This document shows, piece by piece, positions 24,803 to 34,798 of a DNA stretch of 64,000 bases. Both the position numbers and the translations under genes were made by a program. Under the pieces are notes generated by a model. The model searched no databases and was not told where the DNA came from. It saw only the letters and a list, made by a program, of their open reading frames with translations. Position 1 is the stretch's first letter. Each line of letters starts with the position of its first letter. Source of the stretch: Costus lasius (Eukaryota; Streptophyta; Magnoliopsida; Zingiberales; Costaceae); contig CM050450.1 of NCBI GenBank assembly GCA_027563935.2, forward strand, positions 7,237,957-7,301,956, in the 5' to 3' direction.

Positions 24803-24873
24803 AACGTTATACCGAGGAACTGCGCCCCGACGCTGAACGTCGACGTACGCACCTCCCAAACGATATCCCGTCG
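24803..24873 (+). repeat. 71-bp direct repeat, right copy
   Basis: Partner of 23856-23926, differing by a few substitutions. The array between them may have expanded after a segment duplication inside the LTR. Confidence 0.85.
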
Positions 24874-26356
24874 CGTCGATCTAAGGCATTCGAATCTTGC
24901 CCAAATGTATTATCTACATTGCCGTGATCATGTAACGCCATTAACTCCCAATCGCATTGTCCGGGTTAGAATTTGAAGGGAGAATCTAGTCATACTGCGT
25001 GGCCCTCTACGGGCTTCGTAACTTCGGCTGAGGAGTGGCTTGACCTCATGGCTTCAATCGAGAGGCGGAATTTCTTTCCCCTCTCTTGATGCAGGGATAG
25101 TCAGCCAGTGAGTGGAATTTGGGTGGAGTGGGACTCATTTTGACCATTTGACGAAATCTGGCAAACCCATCTAATCAGTAAATTTGAATGATGCTTGGTC
25201 TGATGCGAAATTATGAACCGAGAAGGTATCTTAATGTGGTATGTTAAGGTCCCTTTCCCTTTAAACCTGTTACTTTAACGTTATCACCAATCTAGCGTCT
25301 CTCGTTAAGTTGGCACCAGAGAGCAAAGTCGACCGTTCGAAAAGGGAGACGCGTCCCTTTCGCCACTTAGGCGGCGAGCGGGTCGCGAGCAGCCCATCTG
25401 GGCGACGGCGGCTTTCGAATAAAGGGGAAGCACCGATTCTCTGAAGGACAGCAGAGAAGGAGAGGACCCACTGATCTCTTGCGACGCTGGTAGTGAAATT
25501 AGGGTTCTGGGCGATGACCTCAGAGGGCACGGTGCTGGCGGCCGAGTGAGGAGACAGGCAAACGCTGGCGAATCGCACTACGACGGTGGCAATCCCCGCC
25601 GACTCGGAGCTCTACAGGGGGCAGAGGGCAAAGGATCAGCGTTCCATTCGTATAAACTATTATCTCTTCGTTCACTTATTGGTTTGCATCCTTTGTTATT
25701 CTTTTCGCATGATTTGAACTCGTCGGTTTCAGAGTTCCTCCCAACGGATTGAAAGAACTCCCCATCGATTATTAGGGCTAGCCATTCTCCTGATTCCCAG
25801 CGGTGTCTCAAGACAAAATCGGTTCCAGGGCTTGGTGTTTTTGTTGAACAGATCTTTTAGGAAGTTCAGCCGGTAAGCATTTCCTTGTCGCATTCCTTTT
25901 AATCGTTTCTCCCTTTACCTTGGTGGATTCCAGATATAGCTTATCTGTCATTTTCCTTTTTTTCTTCTTTTTTTTTTTTAGCGAAAATCCCCCGGGAGAC
26001 TTCCAAGCGGCGGCAAGCTCTTGCTGACGGGAATGTTCACTCTCCTCTTGTGAGCTCAAGGAGTTAGGAGGAACAGGTACTCATTTCCCATTCTTGCATT
26101 TTGTTCTATCCTTGCCTCTTTCTTTTTTTTTTCTTCACGTATATATTTTTTTAACGAATCTTCCTGGTATCTTCTCATTCTATTCTTGCCCTATTTCCCC
26201 TTTTCATTTTTTTTTACTCTACCCCATTTTATCTGGCTTCTCCCACCCCTAGGATACCTCAGTTCTTTTAGCTTTCAACCGCCTTCCCCCCTTCTTCTAG
26301 TGCCCTGTGATGCTCAGTGCATCTTAGACCTCAACGAGAAATGGCGTGAGCGCATG

Positions 26357-26505
26357 ATGCCAGGGCACTTAGTGTGCCCATGAAGCCTAAAAAAAGTCCG
26401 AACAATCGAGAGAGAAGAGAAGAAAAAAAAGAAAGAAAGTGGTGTGTGTGTGTGTCTTCTGTGATGCCAGGGCACTTAGTGTGCCCATGAAGCCTAAAAA
26501 AAACT
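26357..26505 (+). repeat. Short direct repeat around a (TG)n tract
   Basis: GATGCCAGGGCACTTAGTGT followed by the same 20-odd bases occurs at about 26357 and again at about 26463, separated by a purine-rich stretch and a (TG)n microsatellite. Part of the LTR-like insertion. Confidence 0.75.
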
Positions 26506-27034
26506 CAGATCAAGATAAAAAGAAGTTTCTCTTCCCCTCTTTTACCTTCTCCTGCGTTTTTTGTTCTTTGTGATCCCCTCCTCCCTTACTCAAGCTTCTC
26601 TCCCTCTTTTTATAGACTGCAGGCTTTCCTTCTTCCCTTTTCTTCCTATTGTCTCCTCCTCCCCCTTGCGCTTCTTTTTTTTTTTGCAAACTGGTGTCGT
26701 CCCCTCTCCTTTCTTTACCATCAGCACCTCTTTATACCACCCCAGCCTAATGAGACAAAAGTTTGCCTGACAGGCGCCTTTTCTTTCCTTGCTCTTCCCC
26801 GCGCCTCTTTTTTTTGTGTCAACCGTGTCGGCCCTTTTTCTTGTCTTTTTTTTATATTTTTTTTACCAGCCTCGACCGTCTCTGTTTTGTTGGCGATTCC
26901 CTTGATTTGATTTTTTTTTGACTGCTGGTTATTTAAACTTCATGATTTTTGCCGTTTCCAGTTTCTTGCCGTTTCCACTTTCTTGTCGTTTCCAGGTGTT
27001 GCCATTTCCAGGTGTTGCCATTCCCAGGCAAAAT

Positions 27035-29090
27035 AAATGGCTTCAACAGAAAAATATAACGTACAAGCCATTCTTGATACGGGTGCATCTAAATGCTGTA
27101 TTACTCCTGATGCTTTACCTCCTAGTTGTTATGAACAAACAGGAGAATATTCCATCTATGGGGTAAATAGTGTCTAGAAAACAAATACGAAACTGAAGAA
27201 TGGTTTTCTGATTTTAAACAAAGAAAAGTACATCATGCCTTTCACCTATGCATTGCCATTATCAATCGGAGATAAGACACAACTCATAATAGGCATGAAT
27301 TTCGTACATAGCTTCCGAGGAGGCTTACGTATTGAACAAGGAACTTAAACTTTCTATAAGAAAGTTGAAGTCATCCAGACTTCTCCAATATCCTCAAGAG
27401 TTGCTCTCAATGTTCTTCATGAAGAAGACTCTTTGGATTATTTGAGTCATAATGCTATCTGTGAACTGTGCTCATATGACTTAGGAAGAATGTCTAACTA
27501 CGAGGAGCAAATATTACCAACTCTGAAAGATTTAGAAAATTCTCAGCATATTGGTAATGATCCCAAGAGGCATTGGGAAGAAGATGCAGTGAAATGTCAC
27601 ATTGAGGTTATTAATGAAGACCTAATCATACAAGACAAACCAATTATGCCAAGCTTAGAGATGAATGAGGAATTTCGTAAACACATCAAGGAATTATTGG
27701 ATATGAAATTAATTCGTCATTCTAAGTCAAAACATAGGACTGCAGCTTTTATTGTAAATAAGCACTCTGAAGAAATACGGGGAAAAACACGTATGGTTTG
27801 CAACTACAAGCGCTTGAACGACAACACTTATAAAGATCCATACATTCTCCCAAACATTGAATTGCTTATTTCCAAAATCAAGAATAAATCGGTCTTTAGT
27901 AAGTTTGATCTCAAATCTGGTTTTCATCAAGTAGCCATGGCAGAAACCAGTATTCCGTGGACTGCTTTTGTGTGTCCCCAAGGACACTTCGAGTGGTTGG
28001 TGATGCCATTCGGCCTGAAAATTGCACCTTCAATTTTTCAGAAGAAAATGGATAATATCTTTTCTGCTTATGAAGATTTCATCTGTGTTTACATAGATGA
28101 TATTTTAATATTCTCTGAAAATATCAAACAACACTTGGAGCATTTATCTAAATTCTTTGCATTAGTCAAGAGCAATGGACTTATTTTGAACAGAACCAAA
28201 ATGAAACTTGGGGTAGCTGTCATTGAATTTCTGGGATTAGAAATAGGAGACGAAAAGATTAGTCTCCAGCCTCATATTGTCAAAAAAAAAATTATTGGAA
28301 TTTCCAGATGGTCAGCTAGAAACACTGAAAGGATTGCAGAGGTTTCTAGGCATTCTGAATTATGCTCGGAATTATATTCCAAACCTTAGCAAATATACTT
28401 GACCTTTATATAACAAATGCTCGAAAACTGGAGAACGAAGGTTCAACAAGCATGATTGGAAAGCCATTTCCAACATTAAAGAGATAGTAAAGACTCTGCC
28501 TCCATTACAAATACCTCCTCCAAATGCCTATTTGATTGTTGAAACAGATGGGAGTTTGACTGGCTGGGGTGGTATACTAAAGTGGCGACCTAATAGAGGC
28601 GACTCTCAAAAGAAGGAACAGATAGCTAGATACTGTTCAGGCAAATACAAAACGGCTATCTCCACAATTGATGCTGAAATCATGGCGTGCTTATACTCTT
28701 TAGACAAATTCCGCATTTTTCTATTGTCTAAGACAGAGTTTACATTAAGAACAGATTGTCACGCAATTATTTCATTCTTTCAAACTGTCACAGCCAGTAA
28801 GTTAGCAAGGAACAGATGGGTGAATTTCATTGACTATGTTACTGCTACCGGAATCAATGTGAAAGTTGAGCATATTAAAGGGACAGATAATATTGGTGCT
28901 GATAAGCTTTCTAGAATTATTGCTAATAATTCTATATATGTCTTGATTGATAGTCCCTGTTATGAGCTTTTTTCAGCAAAAATGACTTTGAGCTCAACCT
29001 ACCGAGCACACATGCTAGAAAAATTGCCTACAAGTTTGCAGAATTATATTCAACAGCTAGCAGAACAAAAAACATTGGCAAAATTAATCA
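27035..29090 (+). pseudogene. Viral protease, reverse transcriptase and RNase H
   Basis: Aspartic protease with DTGAS at about 27076. Reverse transcriptase from about 27560 with YIDD at 28090-28101. RNase H domain from about 28530 with ETDGSLTGWGG, STIDAEIMA, RTDCHAIISFF and GTDNIGADKLSR. Lesions: an in-frame stop near 27173, a frame break near 27345, a frameshift in an A-run near 28285 and a stop near 28401; each differs from the second copy. In the living virus these domains process the polyprotein and copy pregenomic RNA into DNA. Order PR-RT-RH without integrase is that of Caulimoviridae. Confidence 0.92.
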
Positions 29091-29632
29091 GTTTGCAGGA
29101 ATTGTTAAAAAAATCAAACTGAACCAAAGCCAGGAATCTTTATAAGACAACAATATGGCAGACTCTATTATACAACATTGATACAGTTTGATGATGTTAA
29201 TGAAGCTGACTATGGTTTTGTGAAAGACTTATATGATCATGGCATGATTAGGCAACTAGAGTGTGAATTCAGAACTCCAGATTTTGTTAATCCAAGTCTA
29301 TATGAAGTCATAAATGATGACATATATCGGGTTCTGACTATACATTCAGATTTTCCTATTTTTATCAGATCAGTCTTCAAGCCTATCTCCAGGATTATAA
29401 TGGTGCATTATGACCACATATGGTCTCAAGATCTTGTTGCGCCCAAGTTCACACAGATTTATGAAGAGATTGTTTATCATGTCTCTTTGACAGATCTTCC
29501 ACTCTCTTATTTTGGGATTTGGCAGGCTACGTTCGACCAGGTAGTCAGTTTGTCTTTTTTGCAGGTATGGGTGCGCAATGAATATGAAAGGTGGCCAGCA
29601 TATCTGGAGGATTCAGATGGAGAAGATTTTTG
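29087..29632 (+). pseudogene. Uncharacterised viral domain downstream of RNase H
   Basis: About 180 residues after the RNase H, starting near ISLQELLK, rich in aromatic residues (YGFVKDLYDHGMIRQ, VHYDHIWSQDL, LPLSYFGIWQATF) and ending EDSDGEDF. Here a one-base A-run expansion near 29108 separates it from the RNase H frame. In the inverted copy (33097-33643) the frame is open and fused instead to the end of ORF1. I cannot say whether the native context is a polyprotein C-terminus or a separate ORF. No known domain recognised. Confidence 0.7.
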
Positions 29633-29835
29633 ACCAAGTCAAAAGCAACTTTTCCGTACAAGCATTATCGCCAAAGCAACTTTATCGTACAAGCACCACC
29701 GAAAGCAAATAAAAAGGACAAACACCAGCTCAAAAGCAAATCTGGCAGGACAATCCCACTTCTGAAAGAAATCTCTTGTCTGATAAAGAGATTCGGACGT
29801 CAAACTTCTGAGTATTCTGATTTAGCGTAGAATGT

Positions 29836-29845
29836 TATATATATA
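29836..29845 (+). promoter_or_regulatory. Viral TATA box, copy 1
   Basis: TATATATATA followed by AGCAGAACTTG, just after the C-terminal domain stop and about 75 bases before the primer-binding site: the position of the pregenomic RNA promoter in Caulimoviridae. Copies at about 32885-32894 (minus) and 34086-34095 (plus). Confidence 0.75.
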
Positions 29846-29916
29846 GCAGAACTTGTAGTGTGTGGGTGTGTGTTTTGGGTGAGACTTCTCTCTTCTTTAT
29901 AAGTGTGTGCGAAATT

Positions 29917-29928
29917 TGGTATCAGAGC
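29917..29928 (+). other. Minus-strand primer-binding site (initiator tRNA-Met)
   Basis: TGGTATCAGAGC is complementary to the 3' end of plant initiator tRNA-Met, the usual primer of Caulimoviridae. The intact reverse copy is at 32802-32813. The third promoter copy (34086) has lost this site at a junction. Confidence 0.9.
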
Positions 29929-30149
29929 AAGGCTCAACTCTGGGACAGGAGCTAAGTTGTAAGTCAAAACAAGTATTCTGTAGTTTCTAGTTGTGGTTTC
30001 GATATCTCGATTTCAATATATTCCAGTGTGATCTTTGCATTTGCTGTTAAGACTGTATGCTTGCTAGTTTAAAAGACGTACAACGTTATAAGTCAAGAGG
30101 ACTGCAAACGTTAAGAAGGTGAAAATTAGCATTGCATATATGATTAAGG

Positions 30150-30557
30150 TTGATGTCATTTGAGAAATTGGAATATTTAGATCTTGCTATCAAACCATCT
30201 AGAAAATATCAGGTATCTGGTATTGATCTATCTTGCTTCTCTCCTAGTCTCAGTGAGCATTCTCTGCATTCTTTAGAATCTCCTCAGCTTAATTTGGTCT
30301 GCGACTTGTTATTATCACTTTTACACAATCAAAGGTTACTAAACCGAACTCTGAATCTCAATACTTCTGCTAAGTATTTGAGAGACATCAGTGATAAATT
30401 GGAATACCTTAGGTGTTCCAAGGAAGTAGTTCATTTACAGTGGATAAACAAGAGTGTTGAAAACTTAGTACAACAGATCAATCGAATTGATCTAAGACTA
30501 GTGGCAATTGAGTCTTCAGTTAAACAAGTTAATGAGAACATACAAGCTTTATTATGA
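30150..30557 (+). pseudogene. Viral ORF1-like protein (135 aa)
   Basis: Open from ATG 30150 to TGA 30557. It begins with FEKLEYLDLAIK and its second half is a heptad-like coiled coil, resembling the ORF1 (P1) protein of badnaviruses. Its stop overlaps the next start in an ATGA. An identical-length copy lies inverted at 32173-32580. The frame is intact, but the surrounding genome is broken, so I class it with the fossil locus. Confidence 0.75.
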
Positions 30558-31237
30558 CGGATAAAGATGTACGCTATTTGAAGGGACTTGAGTCAGTTGA
30601 AAACTCTTTTCCTCCAGCTAGAGGTTTTGTACATCCTGACAATACAGCAGGAACCTCTGCAGATAAAGTCATAATCGCACAAAACAACGTGATTATTGAA
30701 TTGCTTATCCAGATTCAAAACTTGTTAGCTCATTCCATCTATGGGGTAAATAGTGTCCAGAAAACAAATACGAAACTGAAGAATGGTTTTCTGATTTTAA
30801 ACAAAGAAAAGTACATCATGCCTTTCACCTATGCATTTCCATTATCAATCGGAGATAAGACACAACTCATAATAGGCATGAATTTCGTACATAGCTTCCG
30901 AGGAGGCTTACGTATTGAACAAAGAACTTTAACTTTCTATAAGAAAGTTGAAGTCATCCAGACTTCTCCAATATCCTCAAGAGTTGCTCTCAATGTTCTT
31001 CATGAAGAAGACTCTTTGGATTATTTGAGTCATAATGCTATCTGTGAACTGTGCTCATATGACTTAGGAAGAATGTCTGACTACGAGGAGCAAATATTAC
31101 CAACTCTGAAAGATTTAAAAAATTCTCAGCATATTGGTAATGATCCCAAGAGGCATTGGGAAGAAGATGCAGTGAAATGTCACATTGAGGTTATCTTAGG
31201 TGTTCTGTTAGCGGAACAAGTTCATCGTCATAGATAG
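30554..31237 (+). pseudogene. Viral ORF2 start fused to protease/RT fragment (chimeric frame)
   Basis: Begins at the ATGA overlap with ORF1 as badnaviral ORF2 does; about 60 residues of ORF2-like sequence (VRYLKGLESVE, GFVHPDN) run to a junction at 30734/30735. There the protease sequence begins in the middle (SIYGVNSVQ) and continues in frame into the protein before the RT, ending after a second junction at about 31193. The 227-codon frame is a recombination product, not a viral gene. It lacks the DTGAS motif and the RT active site. Confidence 0.85.
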
Positions 31238-31587
31238 GACAGTTTGTAAAAATTTCCTCTTCTATTTGTTCAGTTTCGTTTTCCTCCTCCTCCCCCCACG
31301 GGTTGAAAAAAGATTCTGCAGAATCTGACCGAAGAACAAGAATAACATCATGTTGTTCCTCAGAGGATGGTCGTTCTGTGTAGTTTCCAAACGAAGCTAG
31401 AACAGAAGTTGAGTTTGATCTCCAGAAAGAGATTTGAGAGGGTATTCGAGGTGTAACCTCAGGTAAAGATATTTTCCCGTCCGAGCCCTCTAAATCTGAA
31501 GTTGGAATACGACGCCCACTGAGCGCCTTAATCCCATGTGTGCTGAGATGTTCTAGCACATCATCAATTTGTAACCGAAAATTAAGC
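31194..31587 (-). pseudogene. Inverted fragment: movement-protein end and spacer
   Basis: Minus-strand frame matching plus-strand 35035-35415: LQIDDVLEHLSTHGIKALSG (C-terminal movement-protein-like) followed by an acidic spacer with a run of Glu codons. Both ends are junctions. Confidence 0.85.
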
Positions 31588-32075
31588 CTCATATTGTCAA
31601 AAAATTATTGGAATTTCCAGATGGTCAGCTAGAAACACTGAAAGGATTGCAGAGGTTTCTAGGCATTCTGAATTATGCTCGGAATTATATTCCAAACCTT
31701 AGCAAATATACTGGACCTTTATATAACAAATGCTCGAAAACTGGAGAACGAAGGTTCAACAAGCATGATTGGAAAGCCATTTCCAACATTAAAGAGATAG
31801 TAAAGACTCTGCCTCCATTACAAATACCTCCTCCAAATGCCTATTTGATTGTTGAAACAGATGGGAGTTTGACTGGCTGGGGTGGTATACTAAAGTGGCG
31901 ACCTAATAGAGGCGACTCTCAGAAGAAGGAACAGATAGCTAGATACTGTTCAGGCAAATACAAAACGGCTATCTCCACAATTGATGCTGAAATCATGGCA
32001 TGCTTATACTCTTTAGACAAATTCCACATTTTCCTATTGTCTAAGACAGAGTTTACATTAAGAACAGATTGTCAC
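31588..32075 (+). pseudogene. Second copy of RT C-terminus and RNase H (partial)
   Basis: Matches 28270-28762. The frame is open from 31608 through ETDGSLTGWGG and STIDAEIMA to TLRTDCH, where the junction at 32076 cuts the RNase H. Where the first copy has stops or a longer A-run, this copy reads through. Confidence 0.88.
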
Positions 32076-33643
32076 GTTCCTGCTGTATTGTCAGGATGTA
32101 CAAAACCTCTAGCTGGAGGAAAAGAGTTTTCAACTGACTCAAGTCCCTTCAAATAGCGTACATCTTTATCCGTCATAATAAAGCTTGTATGTTCTCATTA
32201 ACTTGTTTAACTGAAGACTCAATTGCCACTAGTCTTAGATCAATTCGATTGATCTGTTGTACTAAGTTTTCAACACTCTTGTTTATCCGCTGTAAATGAA
32301 CTACTTCCTTGGAACACCTAAGGTATTCCAATTTATCACTGATGTCTCTCAAATACTTAGCAGAAGTATTGAGATTCAGAGTTCGGTTTAGTAACCTTTG
32401 ATTGTGTAAAAGTGATAATAACAAGTCGCAGACCAAATTAAGCTGAGGAGATTCTAAAGAATGCAGAGAATGCTCACTGAGACTAGGAGAGAAGCAAGAT
32501 AGATCAATACCAGATACCTGATATTTTCTAGATGGTTTGATAGCAAGATCTAAATATTCCAATTTCTCAAATGACATCAACCTTAATCATATATGCGATG
32601 CTAATTTTCACCTTCTTAACGTTTGCAGTCCTCTTGACTTATAACATTGTACGTCTTTTAAACTAGCAAGCATACAGTCTTAACAGCAAATGCAAAGATC
32701 ACACTGGAATATATTGAAATCGAGATATCGAAACCACAACTAGAAACTACAGAATACTTGTTTTGACTTACAACTTAGCTCCTGTCCTAGAGTTGAGCCT
32801 TGCTCTGATACCAAATTTCGCACACACTTACAAAGAAGAGAGAAGTCTCACCCAAAACACACACCCACACACTACAAGTTCTGCTATATATATAACATTC
32901 TACGCTAAATCAGAATACTCAGAAGTTTGACGTCCGAATCTCTTTATCAGACAAGAGATTTCTTTCAGAAGTGGGATTGTCCTGCCAGATTTGCTTTTGA
33001 GCTGGTGTTTGTCCTTTTTATTTGCTTTCGGTGGTGCTTGTACGATAAAGTTGCTTTGGCGATAATGCTTGTACGGAAAAGTTACTTTTGACTTGGTCAA
33101 AAATCTTCTCCATCTGAATCCTCCAGATATGCTGGCCACCTTTCATATTCATTGCGCACCCATACCTGCAAAAAAGACAAACTGACTACCTGGTCGAACG
33201 TAGCCTGCCAAATCCCAAAATAAGAGAGTGGAAGATCTGTCAAAGAGACATGATAAACAGTCTCTTCATAAATCTGTGTGAACTCGGGCGCAACAAGATC
33301 TTGAGACCATATGTGGTCATAATGCACCATTATAATCCCGGAGATAGGCTTGAAGACTGATCTGATAAAAATAGGAAAATCTGAATGTATAGTCAGAACC
33401 CGATATATGTCATCATTTATGACTTCATATAGACTTGGATTAACAAAATCTGGAGTTCTGAATTCACACTCTAGTTGCCTGATCATGCCATGATCATATA
33501 AGTCTTTCACAAAACCATAGTCAGCTTCATTAACATCATCAAACTGTATCAATGTTGTATAATAGAGTCTGCCATATTGTTGTCTTATAAAGATTCCTGG
33601 CTTTGGTTCAGTTTGATTTTTTAACAATTCCTGCAAACTGATT
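32076..33643 (-). repeat. Inverted-repeat arm B (viral ORF2, ORF1, primer site, promoter, C-terminal domain)
   Basis: Reverse complement of 29087-30652. Contains an ORF1 copy (32580-32173), the primer-binding site (32802-32813), the TATA box (about 32885-32894) and the C-terminal domain (33640-33097), all on the minus strand. With arm A it forms a 1.57-kb palindrome with a 1.4-kb spacer. Confidence 0.92.
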
Positions 33644-33840
33644 AATAAAGCTTGTATGTTCTCATTAACTTGTTTAACTGAAGACTCAATTGCCACTAGT
33701 CTTAGATCAATTCGATTGATCTGTTGTACTAAGTTTTCAACACTCTTGTTTATCCGCTGTAAATGAACTACTTCCTTGGAACACCTAAGGTATTCCAATT
33801 TATCACTGATGTCTCTCAAATACTTAGCAGAAGTATTGAG
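33097..33840 (-). pseudogene. Chimeric frame: ORF1 C-terminus joined to the C-terminal domain
   Basis: A piece of ORF1 (33840-33644, minus) is joined in frame, at a TTA microhomology, to the uncharacterised C-terminal domain. It leaves an open frame of 240 codons from ATG 33819 with no stop. Probably a recombination product, though the alternative that this fusion is native cannot be excluded. Confidence 0.7.
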
Positions 33841-34168
33841 GTGGCCAGCATATTTGGAGGATTCAGATGGAGAAGATTTTTGACCAAGTCAAAAGCAACT
33901 TTTCCGTACAAGCATTATCGCCAAAGCAACTTTACCGTACAAGCACCATCGAAAGCAAATAAAAAGGACAAACACCAGCTCAAAAGCAAATCTGGCAGGA
34001 CAATCCCACTTCTGAAAGAAATCTCTTGTCTGATAAAGAGATTCGGACGTCAAACTTCTGAGTATTCTGATTTAGCGTAGAATGTTATATATATAGCAGA
34101 ACTTGTAGTGTGTGGGTGTGTGTTTTGGGTGAGACTTCTCTCTTCTTTGTAAGTGTGTGCGAATTTTG
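33841..34168 (+). pseudogene. Third copy of C-terminal-domain end and promoter
   Basis: Matches 29591-29915: the last codons (EDSDGEDF), a short basic stretch in the overlapping frame, TATA box at 34086-34095 and transcript start region. It is cut at about 34168, so the primer-binding site is lost. Confidence 0.8.
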
Positions 34169-34262
34169 TGAATCAGAGAACCTGGTATCAATCAGTGTTA
34201 CCAGGCATTTACAACCACAATACGCCCGATGTAATCCATGAAGACCAATTAGGCATAATCCC
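34169..34262 (+). repeat. 94-bp inverted repeat, left arm
   Basis: The reverse complement lies at 34705-34798. Viral coding sequence in which IYNHNTPDVIHEDQ can be read. The pair brackets a minus-strand viral piece. Confidence 0.85.
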
Positions 34263-34798
34263 AAATGAATAGTCTTATATTCTTGAGATAAAAGCTTTTG
34301 TTTTGATTAATCAGTTATGAATGACAACTGTATTTGGTTTTCTCCCGTGCAGGTAACCAAAGATTCCGAGTAGTGTTGGTATACCTTTTGTTTGGTTTCC
34401 AAGACTTTATGTTCATACAAGACCTCGGCAGGTACTAGATCTGCCTTTTTAAATCTACTGATCTTCAGTTGCTGATCAGGGTCAACAAGTCTTTCTAATA
34501 CCATCAATTTTTTACTTCTAAACTGTGCTAGAAGACTAGAGATTGTGCTATATCTTCTAATCACATCACTAGTAGAAGCAACTTCCATGTTATCAGAGTT
34601 ATGAGCCATGATTCTCTTTATATTTTTGAACTAACAGAGCTGGATCTGTTTTGACAATAAACTTTCGAGAAGGTGGCTTGGCAACTGCCTTGGTCAAATG
34701 TAATGAGATTATGCCTAATTGGTCTTCATGGATTACATCGGGCGTATTGTGGTTGTAAATGCCTGGTAACACTGATTGATACCAGGTTCTCTGATTTA
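34263..34798 (-). pseudogene. Inverted viral piece: probable ORF2 end and ORF3 N-terminus
   Basis: On the minus strand a frame ending KENHGS (34808-34599) overlaps the ATG of a second frame (34609-34307, MAHNSDNMEVAS). This stop/start overlap, and the basic KPPSRKF near the end of the first, suit the ORF2/ORF3 junction of badnaviruses. Assignment is by position, not by a recognised domain. Confidence 0.5.

Larger units (their letters stand above)
23510..27030. mobile_element. Solo-LTR-like insertion inside the viral protease region
   Basis: The viral polyprotein stops matching at 23509 and resumes near 27035. The inserted 3.5 kb begins TGGGG and ends GGCA (TG...CA). The left target copy AAATG (23505-23509) is matched by AAATA at 27031-27035 and exactly by AAATG at 27035-27039, so the right border is uncertain by a few bases. 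There is no gag, pol or internal primer site, and the two ends do not repeat each other, so a solo LTR of a long-LTR (probably Gypsy-type) element is the best fit. A TATA-like CGTATAAAC lies at about 25650. Confidence 0.55.
29087..30652 (+). repeat. Inverted-repeat arm A (viral)
   Basis: This 1.57-kb block (C-terminal domain, promoter, primer site, leader, ORF1, start of ORF2) recurs almost unchanged in reverse orientation at 32076-33643, 1.4 kb downstream. I noticed only scattered single-base differences. Confidence 0.92.

Noticed and set aside
24506..24976. 156-codon frame with repeats of FTRPRGVMGNLI
   Set aside because: By-product of the 42-bp tandem array, whose unit length is divisible by three.
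29917..29935. tRNA-like sequence
   Set aside because: Only the stretch complementary to the 3' end of initiator tRNA-Met is present; it is a primer-binding site, not a tRNA gene.
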